Below are positions 18,268 through 28,065 of a DNA stretch of 64,000 nucleotides, piece by piece (the stretch's first letter is position 1; each line of letters starts with the position of its first letter). Made by a program: the position numbers and the translations under genes. The notes below the pieces were generated by a model. That model had not been told where the DNA came from and made no database searches. It worked only from the letters and a program-made list of their open reading frames with translations. The stretch is from DAIOEK01 sp963828285 (lineage in GTDB: Bacteria > Chloroflexota > Anaerolineae > Anaerolineales > Anaerolineaceae): contig CAWHEB010000002.1 of the NCBI GenBank assembly GCA_963828285.1, positions 868,001 through 932,000 of the forward strand. Direction: 5' to 3'.

Positions 18268-21072
18268 CTACTTTTCTTCAAGGACAACCATTTTCCCCCA
18301 ATTTTTTCCACTTCGCGCTTCTGTTTTTAAAGGAATATCCAGTTTATATGAATTGCCCATTTCATATTGGACGAGTTTTGCAGTTTCTTCCAACTCATCT
18401 CGTGGGCATTCAAATAACAACTCATCATGGACTTGCAGCAGCATCTTTCCCTTTAGTTTTGCTTTCAGTAAAGCATCAGGAATTTTAAGCATTGCCAGTT
18501 TTATAATCTCGGCAGCAGTCCCTTGGATCGGAGTGTTAATAGCTTCTCGTTCTTCACGATTCTTCTGGTTCTGGTTTGTTTGAGTTGCTAAACCAGGGAA
18601 ATACCTTCTGCGACCAAGCAGGGTTTCCACATATCCCCGGGTGGCAGCCAATTTACGTATACCGTCAAGGTAATTTTTTACCCCGGGGAATTGACCAAAA
18701 TAGGCAATGATAAATTTATCTGCTTCCTGAGACAGTCATATCGGCAGCCTGACTTAGTCCGAAATGCGCCCATTCCGTAGATCAATCCAAAATTGATCGC
18801 TTTTGCATGACGGCGTTGCTCTTTCGTAACCTGATCCAGGGGAATATGGAAGATGGCTGAGGCAGTCGCGGCGTGAATATCTTCATCTGCACGGAAAGCC
18901 GCCAACATCGCCTCATCATTTGCCATGTGAGCAACGATGCGAAGTTCGATCTGGCTGTAATCCACCGAAAGCAGAATCATACCCGGACCGGCGATAAATC
19001 CCTCACGCACCCGTTTCCCCAGCTCAGTTCGAGTGGGGATGTTTTGTAAATTGGGATCCGAAGAAGCGATCCGCCCAGTCACAGAGCCTGTCTGGTTGTA
19101 TGAAGTATGGATCCGTTCTGTATTGGGATTGATCTGCAAGGGAAGCGCATCGATGTAGGTTGATTTTAATTTGGTTAATTCGCGATATTCCAGAATGAGA
19201 TCCACAACCGGATGCTGACCACGGAGAGAATCCAAAACATCTGCAGCAGTGGAATAATTTCCGCTGGTTGTCTTTTTACCACGATCTGGTGGAGCAAGTT
19301 TCAGAGTATCAAAGAGGATTTTTGAAAGCTGTTGGGTGGAATTCAAATTAAATGACGTACCCGCTGTTTCCTGCACATTGATCTCAATGGCATTGATCCG
19401 TTCACCCAATTCAATTGCAAATTTCTCGAAGAATGGTTTATCAACCAGTATCCCGGCTTCTTCCATATCTGCCAACACTGTGATCAAAGGCAGTTCAATA
19501 TCATTCAGCAGTTCCATCCCCTTAACTTTGACTAATTCCTCTTGCATTATTGGGAGAAGCCTGAAAACCACTTCTGCATCAGCCGCGGCGTATGGAGAAG
19601 CGCTGGCTATGGGGATATCAGCCATGCTGAGTTGGACTTTGCCCTTACCGATCAGTTCCTCGATATGGGTCATCTCGGCTCCCAACCTGACCCAGGCCAG
19701 GTTTTTCAAACCCAAGGTTGCGAGACGCTGGGTTGACAAGAAATTCAGCGATCATCGTATCGAAACTGATATTTCGAATGGGTAAACCAAACCGTTTTAA
19801 AACCAGAGCATCATATTTAAGATTGTGCCCGGCGAATTTCACTTTCGATCCTGACAGAATGGGAGCCAGCAACGACTTTATCATCGGCAGAGGGATTTGT
19901 TCATCTTGGGTCGTATGCCCAACCGGGAGGTAATATCCCTTGCCAACTTTTGTTGAGAATGAGATTCCCACCAGATCAGCTCGCATGGGATCTGTGGATG
20001 TGGTCTCAGTATCAAGAGCTACCCATTCAGAAGCCAGCAATTCATCTACTAACAATTTCAAATCTTCTACAGTTTGAACGATGTGTACATCGATCTTATA
20101 TGCCGCCTCTTCCGGTGTAATGCCAATTCTTTGAATTTTCTCTTCAAACAAATTCAATTGCTGCTCAGGCGTCGATGGGGATTGAGTTTTCGCCAGGTTG
20201 GACAGGCGGGTCATTAAGGTTTTTAATTCCAATTCGCGGAATATTTTTTCCACTAATTCGAGATCATACCCGCCGGTTTTTGCTTTATCCAAATCCAATT
20301 GGATGGGTGCATCCACGCGGATCCTGGCAAGGTCCTGGCTTTTGTAAGCCCATTCTTTGTCTGTTTCCAATTTCTTGCGGACTCCCGGGGCGAGCTTATC
20401 CAGATTTGCGTAGATCGCATCCAAAGTATCATAGGTCTCAAGCAGACTGGTTGCTGTCTTTTCACCCACCCCCGCAACCCCGGGGATATTATCCGATTTA
20501 TCTCCGACCATCGCTTTATAATCCACAACCTGGTCGGGACGAACTCCCAGATATTCTTTGACCGACTGTGGATAATAATCTTTTGCGTCACTCAGTTTGG
20601 ATCCGGGGAGATTAACGATTACCCGCTCGGTAACAAGCTGAAGTAAATCGCGATCACCGGTGATGATCTTCACTCCCAACCCTTTTTCTTCAGCCTGCCG
20701 GGCGATCGTCCCTAGTACATCATCGGCTTCGTAGCGATCTAACTCGAGCCGCGGAATGTTAAATGCATCAACGATCTGTCTTATCCGGTTGATCTGCACA
20801 CGCAAGTCATCAGGCATCTTTTCGCGTGTCCCTTTATACTCAGCATAAATTTCATCACGGAATGTTTTGCCGACATCGAAAGCAACCGCAAGATAATCCG
20901 GTTTTTCCTGTTCGATCAATCGCAATAAAACACTGATGAAACCATAGATTCCAGCAGTGGGTTCGCCTTTGGATGTTTGCCAACGCGGATCTGATCCGCC
21001 CGAAGGATTAAGCGCAAAATATGTCCGATAAGCGAGAGCATGACCATCAATTAAGTACAGCGTGGGGGGCAT
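18268..21072 (-). CDS. polA: DNA polymerase I (three frameshifts)
   Basis: When three single extra bases are removed the gene encodes about 933 residues. The N-terminal 5'-3' nuclease starts MPPTLYLIDGHALAYRTYF and has EADDVLGTIA. A 3'-5' exonuclease-like domain follows with ALDTETTSTDP. The polymerase domain contains SVDYSQIELR, KAINFGLIYGMG and, at the end, LLQVHDELLFE. Extra bases are placed at 19708-19710 (after NPASRNLG), 18762-18764 (in GMGAF) and 18726-18727 (before EADKF). Each correction gives continuous polymerase sequence and together they restore the first frame, so the C-terminus is in phase with the start. For an essential repair polymerase this points to assembly errors. AGGAG precedes the ATG. 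Confidence 0.9.
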
Positions 21073-21184
21073 ATCCGGCTCCTAAAGCATAAGATATGTT
21101 TGAGTCTATCACGCCCGTATAGTCAGGGCAAGCAGAAATGAATCTCAATCTAGACAAAATGTCGAACATTAAATCAAAATCCAA

Positions 21185-21190
21185 TATAAT
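21185..21190 (+). promoter_or_regulatory. -10 element upstream of lpd
   Basis: TATAAT is found 24 bp before the lpd ATG. No matching -35 consensus is obvious. It fits a short leader that includes the GGGAG ribosome site at 21203-21207. Confidence 0.4.
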
Positions 21191-21213
21191 TTATGATAGT
21201 TAAGGGAGACATT

Positions 21214-22611
21214 ATGAGCACATACGATGTAGTCGTTATCGGCGCCGGACCGGGCGGATATGTTGGCGCAATCAAGGCGTCTCAATTGGGATTAAAAACA
21301 GCAATCATCGACAAGCAGTGGATGGGCGGAGTTTGTTTAAATGTTGGGTGTATACCGTCCAAAGCGTTGTTGAAAAATGCAGAAGTTGCTCTACTTTTAC
21401 GGGAAAAAAGTAAAGAGTTTGGATTTAGTTTTGACAATTTGCAATTGGATTACAGCGTCGCGGTTAAACGTAGCCGCCAGGTTTCTGACCGGTTAACCAA
21501 AGGCGTTGGCTTCTTAATGAAGAAAAATAATATTGATGTGATTAATGGAGCAGCCAAATTCACCTCACCCAAGGAATTGGAAGTCACTGCTGCTGACGGT
21601 ACGAAACAAACTGTGCAGTCTAGGAACTTCATCATCGCCACAGGATCCCACGCGACCGGAATTCCCGGAGTGGAATTGGACGCTGATACAGTTGTCACAT
21701 ATTACGAAGCCATTTTGCAGATGAAATTGCCAAAATCTGTGGTCATCATTGGCGCCGGAGCGATTGGTCTCGAGTTCGCAACAGTGTGGAGCAGCTATGG
21801 ATCAGAAGTTACTCTGGTCGAAATGTTACCGAGAATTGCACCATTGGAAGATGAAGAAGTCAGCAAAGAACTGGCAAGGGCATTCACCAAACGCGGAATT
21901 CAGATCCTGACCAGCCACAAGGTAAAATCCGCCAAGGTAGGCAAGGATGGAGCTGAGGTAATAGTTGAAGGTGAGGATGGTACGAAGACTCTCCGCGCTG
22001 AGCAAGCACTGGTTGCTATTGGTTTCAGACCAAATACAACCAATCTCGGATTGGATGTCGCAGGAGTGAAGCTGACCGATCGTGGGCATATTGAGATCGA
22101 CGACCGTATGGCAACCAATGTCCCCGGTATATGGGCCATTGGAGACGTGACCGGAAAGTTGTTATTGGCACATGTGGCTTCCACACAGGGTATTCTATGC
22201 GCAGAAGCAATCGCTGGTAAAACTACCTCCCCTATTGATTATGTCATGGTTCCCAGGGCAACTTATTCCAACCCACAGGTAGCATCTTTTGGTTATACGG
22301 AGGAACAGGCAAAAGCAAAGGGGTATGATGTCAAAGTAGGCAGGATGAATATGATCGCCAACGGAAAAGCACTAGGATTGGGAAAGTCAGGCGGCTTTTG
22401 TAAACTGATCATCGATGCCAAGTACGGAGAGCTTCTAGGCGTACACATGATAGGCGTTGAAGTATCTGAACTGCTGCCAGAATTAACCTTATCTCAAAAA
22501 ATGGAATTGACCGCCGAGGAAATCGCACGGAACATCCACGCACACCCGACATTAAGTGAAATCGTCCTTGAGGCAGCTCATTCTGCGCTGGGAGAACCCA
22601 TCCATACCTAA
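21214..22611 (+). CDS. lpdA: Dihydrolipoyl dehydrogenase
   Basis: A 465-residue flavoprotein disulfide reductase, E3 of the 2-oxo acid dehydrogenase or glycine cleavage complexes. It shows the FAD motif VVIGAGPGGYVGAI, the redox-active disulfide GGVCLNVGCIPSK, the NAD motif VIIGAGAIGLEFA and the C-terminal catalytic pair in HAHPTLSEI. The ATG at 21214 follows GGGAGACATT; a start at 21193 would put that site inside the gene. It is a single gene followed by a strong terminator, so its complex partners are elsewhere. Mercuric reductase-like relatives are less likely because the length and termini match E3. Confidence 0.93.
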   Translation: MSTYDVVVIGAGPGGYVGAIKASQLGLKTAIIDKQWMGGVCLNVGCIPSKALLKNAEVALLLREKSKEFGFSFDNLQLDYSVAVKRSRQVSDRLTKGVGFLMKKNNIDVINGAAKFTSPKELEVTAADGTKQTVQSRNFIIATGSHATGIPGVELDADTVVTYYEAILQMKLPKSVVIIGAGAIGLEFATVWSSYGSEVTLVEMLPRIAPLEDEEVSKELARAFTKRGIQILTSHKVKSAKVGKDGAEVIVEGEDGTKTLRAEQALVAIGFRPNTTNLGLDVAGVKLTDRGHIEIDDRMATNVPGIWAIGDVTGKLLLAHVASTQGILCAEAIAGKTTSPIDYVMVPRATYSNPQVASFGYTEEQAKAKGYDVKVGRMNMIANGKALGLGKSGGFCKLIIDAKYGELLGVHMIGVEVSELLPELTLSQKMELTAEEIARNIHAHPTLSEIVLEAAHSALGEPIHT

Positions 22612-22628
22612 TCTGTTTAAAAGTAAAA

Positions 22629-22665
22629 CAGCGGAGCTTGTCTAAGACAATCTCCGCTGCTTTTT
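22629..22665 (+). terminator. Rho-independent terminator after lpd
   Basis: Arms CAGCGGAG and CTCCGCTG continue inward with CTTGTC/GACAA, followed by a TTTTT run at 22661-22665. Confidence 0.92.
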
Positions 22666-22688
22666 GTGCCTGAGCGCGGTGAGTGTAC

Positions 22689-22700
22689 TATAATCACCTC
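22689..22700 (+). promoter_or_regulatory. Candidate leaderless promoter (-10 at 22689-22694)
   Basis: A consensus TATAAT ends 6 nt before the ATG at 22701 and no Shine-Dalgarno is present. A weak -35 TTGTGC (22664-22669) is 19 bp upstream, right behind the lpd terminator. A leaderless mRNA is the simplest reading. Confidence 0.5.
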
Positions 22701-23849
22701 ATGCTTGAACCTGACTATCCACCCATTTGGATCGACACAGAAACTGATCTAACCAAGATGGTTGATCATTTACTGAAATTTCCCAAAATTGCAGTTGACA
22801 CCAAATCAAATGGACTTCATGCATTTCAGGAAAAGGTTTGTCTGCTACAATTCAGCGTTCCCAACGCGGATTATCTAGTTGATTCGATCTTATTAACTAA
22901 TCTTTCCCCACTGGGAAAGATTTTCTCTTCACCAGCTCATGAGAAAATCTTTCATGCGGCTGAATATGACATCATTTGCTTAAAACGGGATTATCAATTC
23001 AGCTTCTGCAATATTTTTGATACCATGATGGCAGCTCGAATTCTGGGTATCAAAGAAGTTGGGCTGGATGGGGTTTTACGGGCTGAACTTGGTTTGGAAA
23101 TCGACAAGCGCCTACAAAAGGCTAACTGGGCAAAACGCCCGCTGCCTGAAGATCAAATGATCTACGCACGGTTTGATACATACTACCTGGATGAATTAAG
23201 GGATATTTACGAAGCTCGATTGAACGCAAAAAATCTAATTGAATTAGCAAGAGAGGATTTCGCGCGGCTTACCAGGGTTTGCGGCAGTACCCCGAATACC
23301 CTTGAAGAGCAGCTTTGGAAAACTAATGGTGTGAGGGATCTTAATCAACGACAGGTTACCATTCTGTATGAACTCCTCAAATGGCGTGAGGCAAAAGCGA
23401 AACAATTGGATAGACCCTCATTCAAAGTAATTGGAAGCAACTTCCTGGTTCAAGCTGCCCTGACCTTGCCAACAAATTTGTTCACTCTAAGATCAAGGAC
23501 CGATATCCCTGAACGTCTCATCGATCATTTTGGCAAAGAAATTTTGGCTTGTATTGAATTGGGACAAACAAAACCAATTCAAAAACAGCCGCGAATTCCC
23601 AAAAAAGACAAGGCATTAAGGGACAGAATTGAACTATTGAAGCAGTATCGAAAAGAAGAAGCGTCCCGGCGAGAAGTCGATTCGGATATTGTCCTTCCCC
23701 GTGAGATCATGCTGGAAATTGCAGAAAATCCCCCTGCTACTATGGAAGATATCCGAAAACAAATGAGCGACTATCCCTGGAGACTAAACGAATTTGGTAA
23801 GCAAATTCTTAAAGCACTGAACCCGGATGAAAGGATTGAGGAATCATGA
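22701..23849 (+). CDS. Ribonuclease D-like protein with HRDC domain, altered active site
   Basis: A 382-residue DEDDy exonuclease-family protein (about 25-175) followed by an HRDC domain (about 205-285) and a charged tail. The aligned catalytic positions are D33 (AVDTKSNGLH), D90 (HAAEYDIICL), D159 and Y162 (ARFDTYYL). The Glu normally two residues after the first Asp is Lys (K35, codon AAA at 22803-22805), which should weaken metal binding. RNase D trims tRNA 3' ends. It overlaps the next gene, a beta-CASP nuclease, by four bases (ATGA). A GTG at 22683 is possible, but the ATG fits the promoter spacing. Confidence 0.85.
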   Translation: MLEPDYPPIWIDTETDLTKMVDHLLKFPKIAVDTKSNGLHAFQEKVCLLQFSVPNADYLVDSILLTNLSPLGKIFSSPAHEKIFHAAEYDIICLKRDYQFSFCNIFDTMMAARILGIKEVGLDGVLRAELGLEIDKRLQKANWAKRPLPEDQMIYARFDTYYLDELRDIYEARLNAKNLIELAREDFARLTRVCGSTPNTLEEQLWKTNGVRDLNQRQVTILYELLKWREAKAKQLDRPSFKVIGSNFLVQAALTLPTNLFTLRSRTDIPERLIDHFGKEILACIELGQTKPIQKQPRIPKKDKALRDRIELLKQYRKEEASRREVDSDIVLPREIMLEIAENPPATMEDIRKQMSDYPWRLNEFGKQILKALNPDERIEES

Positions 23850-25243
23850 GAATTCATTTCTACGGCGCCGCTCAAACAGTCACAGGAAGTCAATTTCTCT
23901 TCGATATCAATGGCAGTAAGCTATTGCTGGAATGCGGACTGTTCCAGGGCAAGAGGGCAGAATCTTATACCCGCAACCAATCCTTCCAGTTCGATCCCAA
24001 GACAGTAGATGCAATGATCCTCTCACATGCTCATATTGATCATTCGGGAAATCTACCAAATCTGGTCAAGAATGGCTATCGTGGACCAGTTTTCTGTACA
24101 CCGGCGACCGCAGATCTGGCAGCGATCATGATTAACGATTCCGCGCATATTCAAGAAAGCGATGCTGAGTATGTCAATAAAAAACGTGCCAAACGTGGCG
24201 AGCCACCTGTTGAACCGTTGTACACGATGGCTGATGCGGAATTAGTCATAGATCGGCTTGTGAAAATTGATTACACAACCGAATTTGAACCAATCAAAGG
24301 TGTAACTGTGCAATTACAGGATGCTGGACACATCCTTGGATCGGCGGCAATAGCAATGAAGATTAGGGAAAACCAACATGAAATCCGCTTCTGGTTTTCC
24401 GGAGATATCGGCAGACCTGGGCTTCCTCTTGTCCGAGACCCAATTCTGCCTGAGAATGTTGATTATTTAATGATGGAATCCACTTATGGTGATAAACACC
24501 ATCCGGACCCGCAAATTGCTTTTGATGAACTCCGTGAAGTACTGTTACGGACCATAAATCGGCACGGAAAAGTGATTATCCCGGCTTTCGCGGTAGGTCG
24601 AACCCAGGAGTTGGTTTACGGCCTGAATGGAATGATGTCTGAGGGCTTGATCCCCAAGATTCCGATCTACGTGGATAGTCCACTTGCAGTGAACACTACT
24701 GATATATTCAGAGATCATACTGAGTGCATGGATGATGAAACTGCACAATTTGTTCGCGAGCATCGCCATCCGGCTTTGGATTTTGATCAACTTCATTATG
24801 TACGTTCATTGGAAGAGTCGAAGTCTTTGAACGATAGAACTGACCCGATGATTATCATTTCTGCTTCAGGTATGGCTGAAACAGGCAGGATTTTGCATCA
24901 CCTGAAAAATAATATTGAAGAAAAACGGAATACCATCGTCATTGTCTCATGGCAGGCACCGGATACATTGGGAAGAAAACTCGCGGATCGTGATCCCATG
25001 GTAAAAATATTTGGGGAAGAGTATAAGGTCCGAGCCGAAGTGGTAACCATTGGAGGGCTTTCCGCTCATGCTGACCAGGATTTTTTGATTAAGTACGCTC
25101 AAAATTCCAGGTCAACTACAAAGAAAATCATCCTGGTTCATGGAGAGCCTCTTTCGAGTAACGCTTTAGCGGAGAAATTCAAGAACCTCGATCTCGCTCC
25201 CGTAATATATCCTTATCGAAACGAATCAATCGTCATCGAGTAA
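23846..25243 (+). CDS. Beta-CASP metallo-beta-lactamase ribonuclease
   Basis: A 465-residue protein of the CPSF73/Ysh1-like bacterial family. The MBL motif SHAHIDHSGNLP sits at about 60-71, with further metal ligands in DAGHILGSA and FSGDIGR. The beta-CASP insertion includes PAFAVGRTQEL and SASGMAETGRILHHL, and the closing motif is LSAHADQ. Such enzymes act as RNA endonucleases and sometimes 5' exonucleases. It is translationally coupled to the upstream RNase D-like gene, which suggests joint RNA processing. Confidence 0.9.
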   Translation: MRIHFYGAAQTVTGSQFLFDINGSKLLLECGLFQGKRAESYTRNQSFQFDPKTVDAMILSHAHIDHSGNLPNLVKNGYRGPVFCTPATADLAAIMINDSAHIQESDAEYVNKKRAKRGEPPVEPLYTMADAELVIDRLVKIDYTTEFEPIKGVTVQLQDAGHILGSAAIAMKIRENQHEIRFWFSGDIGRPGLPLVRDPILPENVDYLMMESTYGDKHHPDPQIAFDELREVLLRTINRHGKVIIPAFAVGRTQELVYGLNGMMSEGLIPKIPIYVDSPLAVNTTDIFRDHTECMDDETAQFVREHRHPALDFDQLHYVRSLEESKSLNDRTDPMIIISASGMAETGRILHHLKNNIEEKRNTIVIVSWQAPDTLGRKLADRDPMVKIFGEEYKVRAEVVTIGGLSAHADQDFLIKYAQNSRSTTKKIILVHGEPLSSNALAEKFKNLDLAPVIYPYRNESIVIE

Positions 25244-25268
25244 TCAAAAACATACAGGGAAACCCAAA

Positions 25269-26219
25269 ATGGCCGTAATCAAACGGATTATTGGAGTTCT
25301 GGCAACCGGTTATATCCTCATGTTCTTTTCGGAGAATTTATTTTGGGCGCGAATCCGACCGGATGACAACCTGAGTGGATGGATGATGACCTGGATTGCT
25401 TATTCCATCCTTGCTTACATTTTTATCCGTCTAATTTCATACTTTAATGTGAAGTCAATTTGGGGGGTCCTTCTTTGTGGCGCAGTATTTGGTTGGCTGG
25501 CAGAAGGTGTGATCGTGCAAACCATGTATGAGGATTTACCACTTTCCATCTCATTCACCGGGTTGGGATGGCATTCTCTTGTTTCTGTATGCATTGGTTG
25601 GTATGGTCTTAGGTTGGTTTTCCGACAATCCATTACTCGAGCAATGATCATGACCTGCCTGATAGGACTTGTGTACGGGTTCTGGGCAGTTTCCTGGTGG
25701 ACAGAGCCTGGTGAAGTCCCTCAATATCCAATCAACTTTGCGATGTTCTCAACGGTGATTGCTGTGTTACTGATTCTGTCCTATTGGCTGACAGACCGAA
25801 CTATTGAATTACCATTAAAATCGCATTGGTCACTTGATTTGCTAATCGGGATAATGACATTCCTCTATTTCGTTTTTATCGCAATACCCATAGCTAAATG
25901 GGCGGCAATCATACTACCCATCCTATTGGCAATAGTCGCTCTCGCTCTACTTCGGATGAAAATGATCGATCGCAAGATAACTCTTAATCTATTCCCAGGC
26001 AATACACCCAATGCTGTCCGCTATCTTACAATTTTGCTAATTCCACTGATAAGTTCCCTAATCTATTCAACCATTTTTTCTGCCGGTTGGAGACTTCACA
26101 CCAATTGGATAATGTATCTGGTTGTGACACCTGCCGGATTTATATTGTTTTTATATAGTCTGTATTTTCATTTTTTTACCAAGATAAAAACAATAGCTAC
26201 AGAAATTACAAACATATAA
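25269..26219 (+). CDS. Polytopic membrane protein, unknown function
   Basis: A 316-residue hydrophobic protein with about nine or ten predicted helices. There are clusters of aromatic residues (FFSENLFWARIRP near the N-terminus; GFWAVSWWTEPGE in the middle). I do not recognise a family. It follows the beta-CASP gene by 25 bp and precedes a thioesterase gene by 18 bp, so it lies in the same transcription unit. Its ribosome site (AGGGAAA) is moderate. Confidence 0.7.
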   Translation: MAVIKRIIGVLATGYILMFFSENLFWARIRPDDNLSGWMMTWIAYSILAYIFIRLISYFNVKSIWGVLLCGAVFGWLAEGVIVQTMYEDLPLSISFTGLGWHSLVSVCIGWYGLRLVFRQSITRAMIMTCLIGLVYGFWAVSWWTEPGEVPQYPINFAMFSTVIAVLLILSYWLTDRTIELPLKSHWSLDLLIGIMTFLYFVFIAIPIAKWAAIILPILLAIVALALLRMKMIDRKITLNLFPGNTPNAVRYLTILLIPLISSLIYSTIFSAGWRLHTNWIMYLVVTPAGFILFLYSLYFHFFTKIKTIATEITNI

Positions 26220-26237
26220 AGTGAAGGAGAAACAAGA

Positions 26238-26642
26238 ATGACTATCGAACCAGGAATTATTGGTGAAATGACCCTGTTTGTCGAAGAAAGCGATACAGCC
26301 AGATTCTCAGGTGGAGACTCACTCCCACCTGTGTTCAGTACGCCCAGAGCAATCGGATTATTGGAACGCACATCCCATAATGCTATTCTACCTTTTTTAG
26401 ACCCCGGGCAGGGTAGCGTTGGGTCGGTGGTCAACATACGACACCTGGCAGCAACACCCATCGGATTCACAATTCGAACCCGGGCTGAAGTTCTCGAAGT
26501 CGATGGACGGCGGATCAAGTTTAAAGTGGAAGCATGGGATAATTTCGAGAAGATCGCGGAGGGTGAGCACGAAAGGTTCATTATTGACCTGGGGCGATTT
26601 ATCGAGCGGGTGGAGAAGAAACGGCAGCAGTTGGAAAGCTAG
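26238..26642 (+). CDS. Hotdog-fold thioesterase, FlK-like
   Basis: A 134-residue protein resembling fluoroacetyl-CoA thioesterase FlK. The expected catalytic residues are visible: T35 in FSTPRAIG, E43 in LLERTSH and H69 in IRHLAATPIG. Family members hydrolyse acyl-CoA thioesters; most bacterial homologues are of unknown substrate and need not act on fluoroacetyl-CoA. GAAGGAG precedes the ATG. It is last in the 22.7-26.6 kb plus-strand unit, just before the tRNA gene. Confidence 0.82.
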   Translation: MTIEPGIIGEMTLFVEESDTARFSGGDSLPPVFSTPRAIGLLERTSHNAILPFLDPGQGSVGSVVNIRHLAATPIGFTIRTRAEVLEVDGRRIKFKVEAWDNFEKIAEGEHERFIIDLGRFIERVEKKRQQLES

Positions 26643-26646
26643 TCCG

Positions 26647-26673
26647 TTGAAGCAACGGCTATTCTGATATAAT
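26647..26673 (+). promoter_or_regulatory. tRNA-Ser promoter
   Basis: TATAAT at 26668-26673 lies 11 bp before the mature tRNA 5' end; TTGAAG at 26647-26652 is a possible -35 with a short 15-bp spacer. The tRNA can therefore be expressed separately from the thioesterase operon. Confidence 0.55.
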
Positions 26674-26684
26674 ATCGCCTGCCA

Positions 26685-26772
26685 GGAGAGGTGCCGGAGT
26701 GGCTGATCGGGGCGGTCTCGAAAACCGTTGTGGTCCTACGGATCACCGTGGGTTCAAATCCCACCCTCTCCG
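26685..26772 (+). tRNA. tRNA-Ser (anticodon CGA)
   Basis: An 88-nt class II tRNA. The acceptor GGAGAGG pairs with CCTCTCC. The anticodon loop CTCGAAA between CGGT and ACCG gives anticodon CGA (codon UCG). A long variable arm (GTGGTCC ... GGATCAC) is typical of serine tRNAs, and the T arm is GTGGGTTCAAATCCCAC. The 3' CCA is not encoded: the discriminator G is followed by CC and T's. Confidence 0.95.
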
Positions 26773-26812
26773 CCTTTTTCCAATGAAATTCAACATCAAA
26801 TTTACCCGTACG

Positions 26813-26847
26813 GACAGGGGAGTGATTCTCACTCTCCTGTCTTTTTT
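26813..26847. terminator. Terminator between tRNA-Ser and the CPBP gene
   Basis: Arms GACAGGGGAGTG and CACTCTCCTGTC form a 12-bp stem with one mismatch and a 5-nt loop, followed by TTTTTT for the plus strand. It lies just before the stop of the convergent CPBP gene. Confidence 0.8.
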
Positions 26848-26850
26848 AAT

Positions 26851-27678
26851 CTACGGCAATTCTTCAGTATATTTCCACGAAAGATACTCTGGACGGAAAA
26901 CTAACACGATAAGCACAACCAGAATTCCCAGCAGCGGACCAGCGGACATATAGAATTTCATGGGTGGCATAGGGTGCAAGACCCCGGTAAGAAAACATGT
27001 CAGATTATAGAAAAAATGGGCGATGATGGTTATGATCATACTTCCCTGGGTATTGTTATAAAGCCATGTGAGATAAATTGTCACGGTTACCACCATGACC
27101 AGATAGATTGGAAATGGGATTGACATTTGTGAAGCACCGGTAATGAAAAAGAGGGGAATGTGCCAACAAGTCCAAATGACACCCAGGATCAAACTGGATA
27201 CCAAGGCATTGTGCTTTTCCTGTAACCGTGGCAATGCAAATCCGCGCCAACCCAATTCCTCAGCGACTGGACCTGAAAACAAGGTGAAAATGATGATTCG
27301 AGCAGCTTTCCCCAGCGTTAGATCCGCACCTGTTCCTTCCACCGGATTCCCTAATAGTCGATAAATCTGGGTGATAGCCAATGGAGCCAAAAACAGAAAA
27401 GCCGCAGCAAAATACCACTTGATATTTATCCTCCAACGTAGCAAACCGGATAACAATTTGGTGATTTTCGGTTTTCCACCAATTATTCCACTCACGATCA
27501 CAGCACTAAAAGTAGGGCCAAAAACTTCAAAGAACCATACCAACGACCAGGGTTCCAAATGTGAACCTGGACTAAACCAGATCAGACCGAATCCAAAACT
27601 GAAGGTGATCAAATATGTCAGAACAAAGTACGTGATTAAATGATGCTTCTTTACCCAATTTATAACTGCTTCTATCAT
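26851..27678 (-). CDS. CPBP-family intramembrane glutamic protease
   Basis: A 275-residue membrane protein of the CAAX/Abi (CPBP) family. Three conserved motifs are present: EELGWRGF with the catalytic Glu pair and Arg, CWHIPLF with the first His, and IIAHFFYNL with the second His and Asn. Members cleave prenylated proteins in eukaryotes and have varied roles in bacteria, including bacteriocin immunity. The ATG at 27678 is preferred because CGGAGCG sits 4 bp upstream; a start at 27714 would swallow that site. Confidence 0.85.
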   Translation of the reverse strand: MIEAVINWVKKHHLITYFVLTYLITFSFGFGLIWFSPGSHLEPWSLVWFFEVFGPTFSAVIVSGIIGGKPKITKLLSGLLRWRINIKWYFAAAFLFLAPLAITQIYRLLGNPVEGTGADLTLGKAARIIIFTLFSGPVAEELGWRGFALPRLQEKHNALVSSLILGVIWTCWHIPLFFITGASQMSIPFPIYLVMVVTVTIYLTWLYNNTQGSMIITIIAHFFYNLTCFLTGVLHPMPPMKFYMSAGPLLGILVVLIVLVFRPEYLSWKYTEELP

Positions 27679-28065
27679 GATCGCTCCGATTTTTAAAAAG
27701 AATCCACCATTCAAGAATACAACTTTGAATAATGGATTCTTTCAGCCGGCAGGTGAGTTTAATGATGGTCATCCAACCAGGATTTCATCAAGATTTTCTG
27801 TGATCACGTCATCAACAATCACGTATGGGGAACTTATTAATGTTGTCTATAGGTATATTTGTTTCCGAGCACAAAAATTGACAATTTGCTGTCCCAATGA
27901 ATAATATCTCTTAATTGACTTTACAATTCTTCTATACTATACTGATTAGAGGAAATCAATATACCTATATGCGATACTTTTTCACCATAAGAGAGATTAC
28001 TACCGCAGCATGCCGCTAGTCGCGCATGCTGTTGTTTTACCTAAACCCTGAAAGGAGATTGCGCA
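27679..28065 (+). promoter_or_regulatory. Intergenic region with tandem promoters and hairpin leader for the SWIM gene
   Basis: P1: TTGACA (27878-27883) and TAATAT (27902-27907), 18-bp spacer. P2: TTGACT (27915-27920) and TATACT (27938-27943), 17-bp spacer, the best promoter in this part of the window. The leader of about 115 nt carries an inverted repeat CAGCATGC (28006-28013) / GCATGCTG (28024-28031), followed by TTGTTTT, so it could attenuate. The rest of the region shows no gene. Confidence 0.6.

Noticed and set aside
18726..19710. Programmed ribosomal frameshifting in polA
   Set aside because: Three separate insertions in short homopolymers without slippery heptamers and stimulatory structures argue for errors, not programmed shifts.
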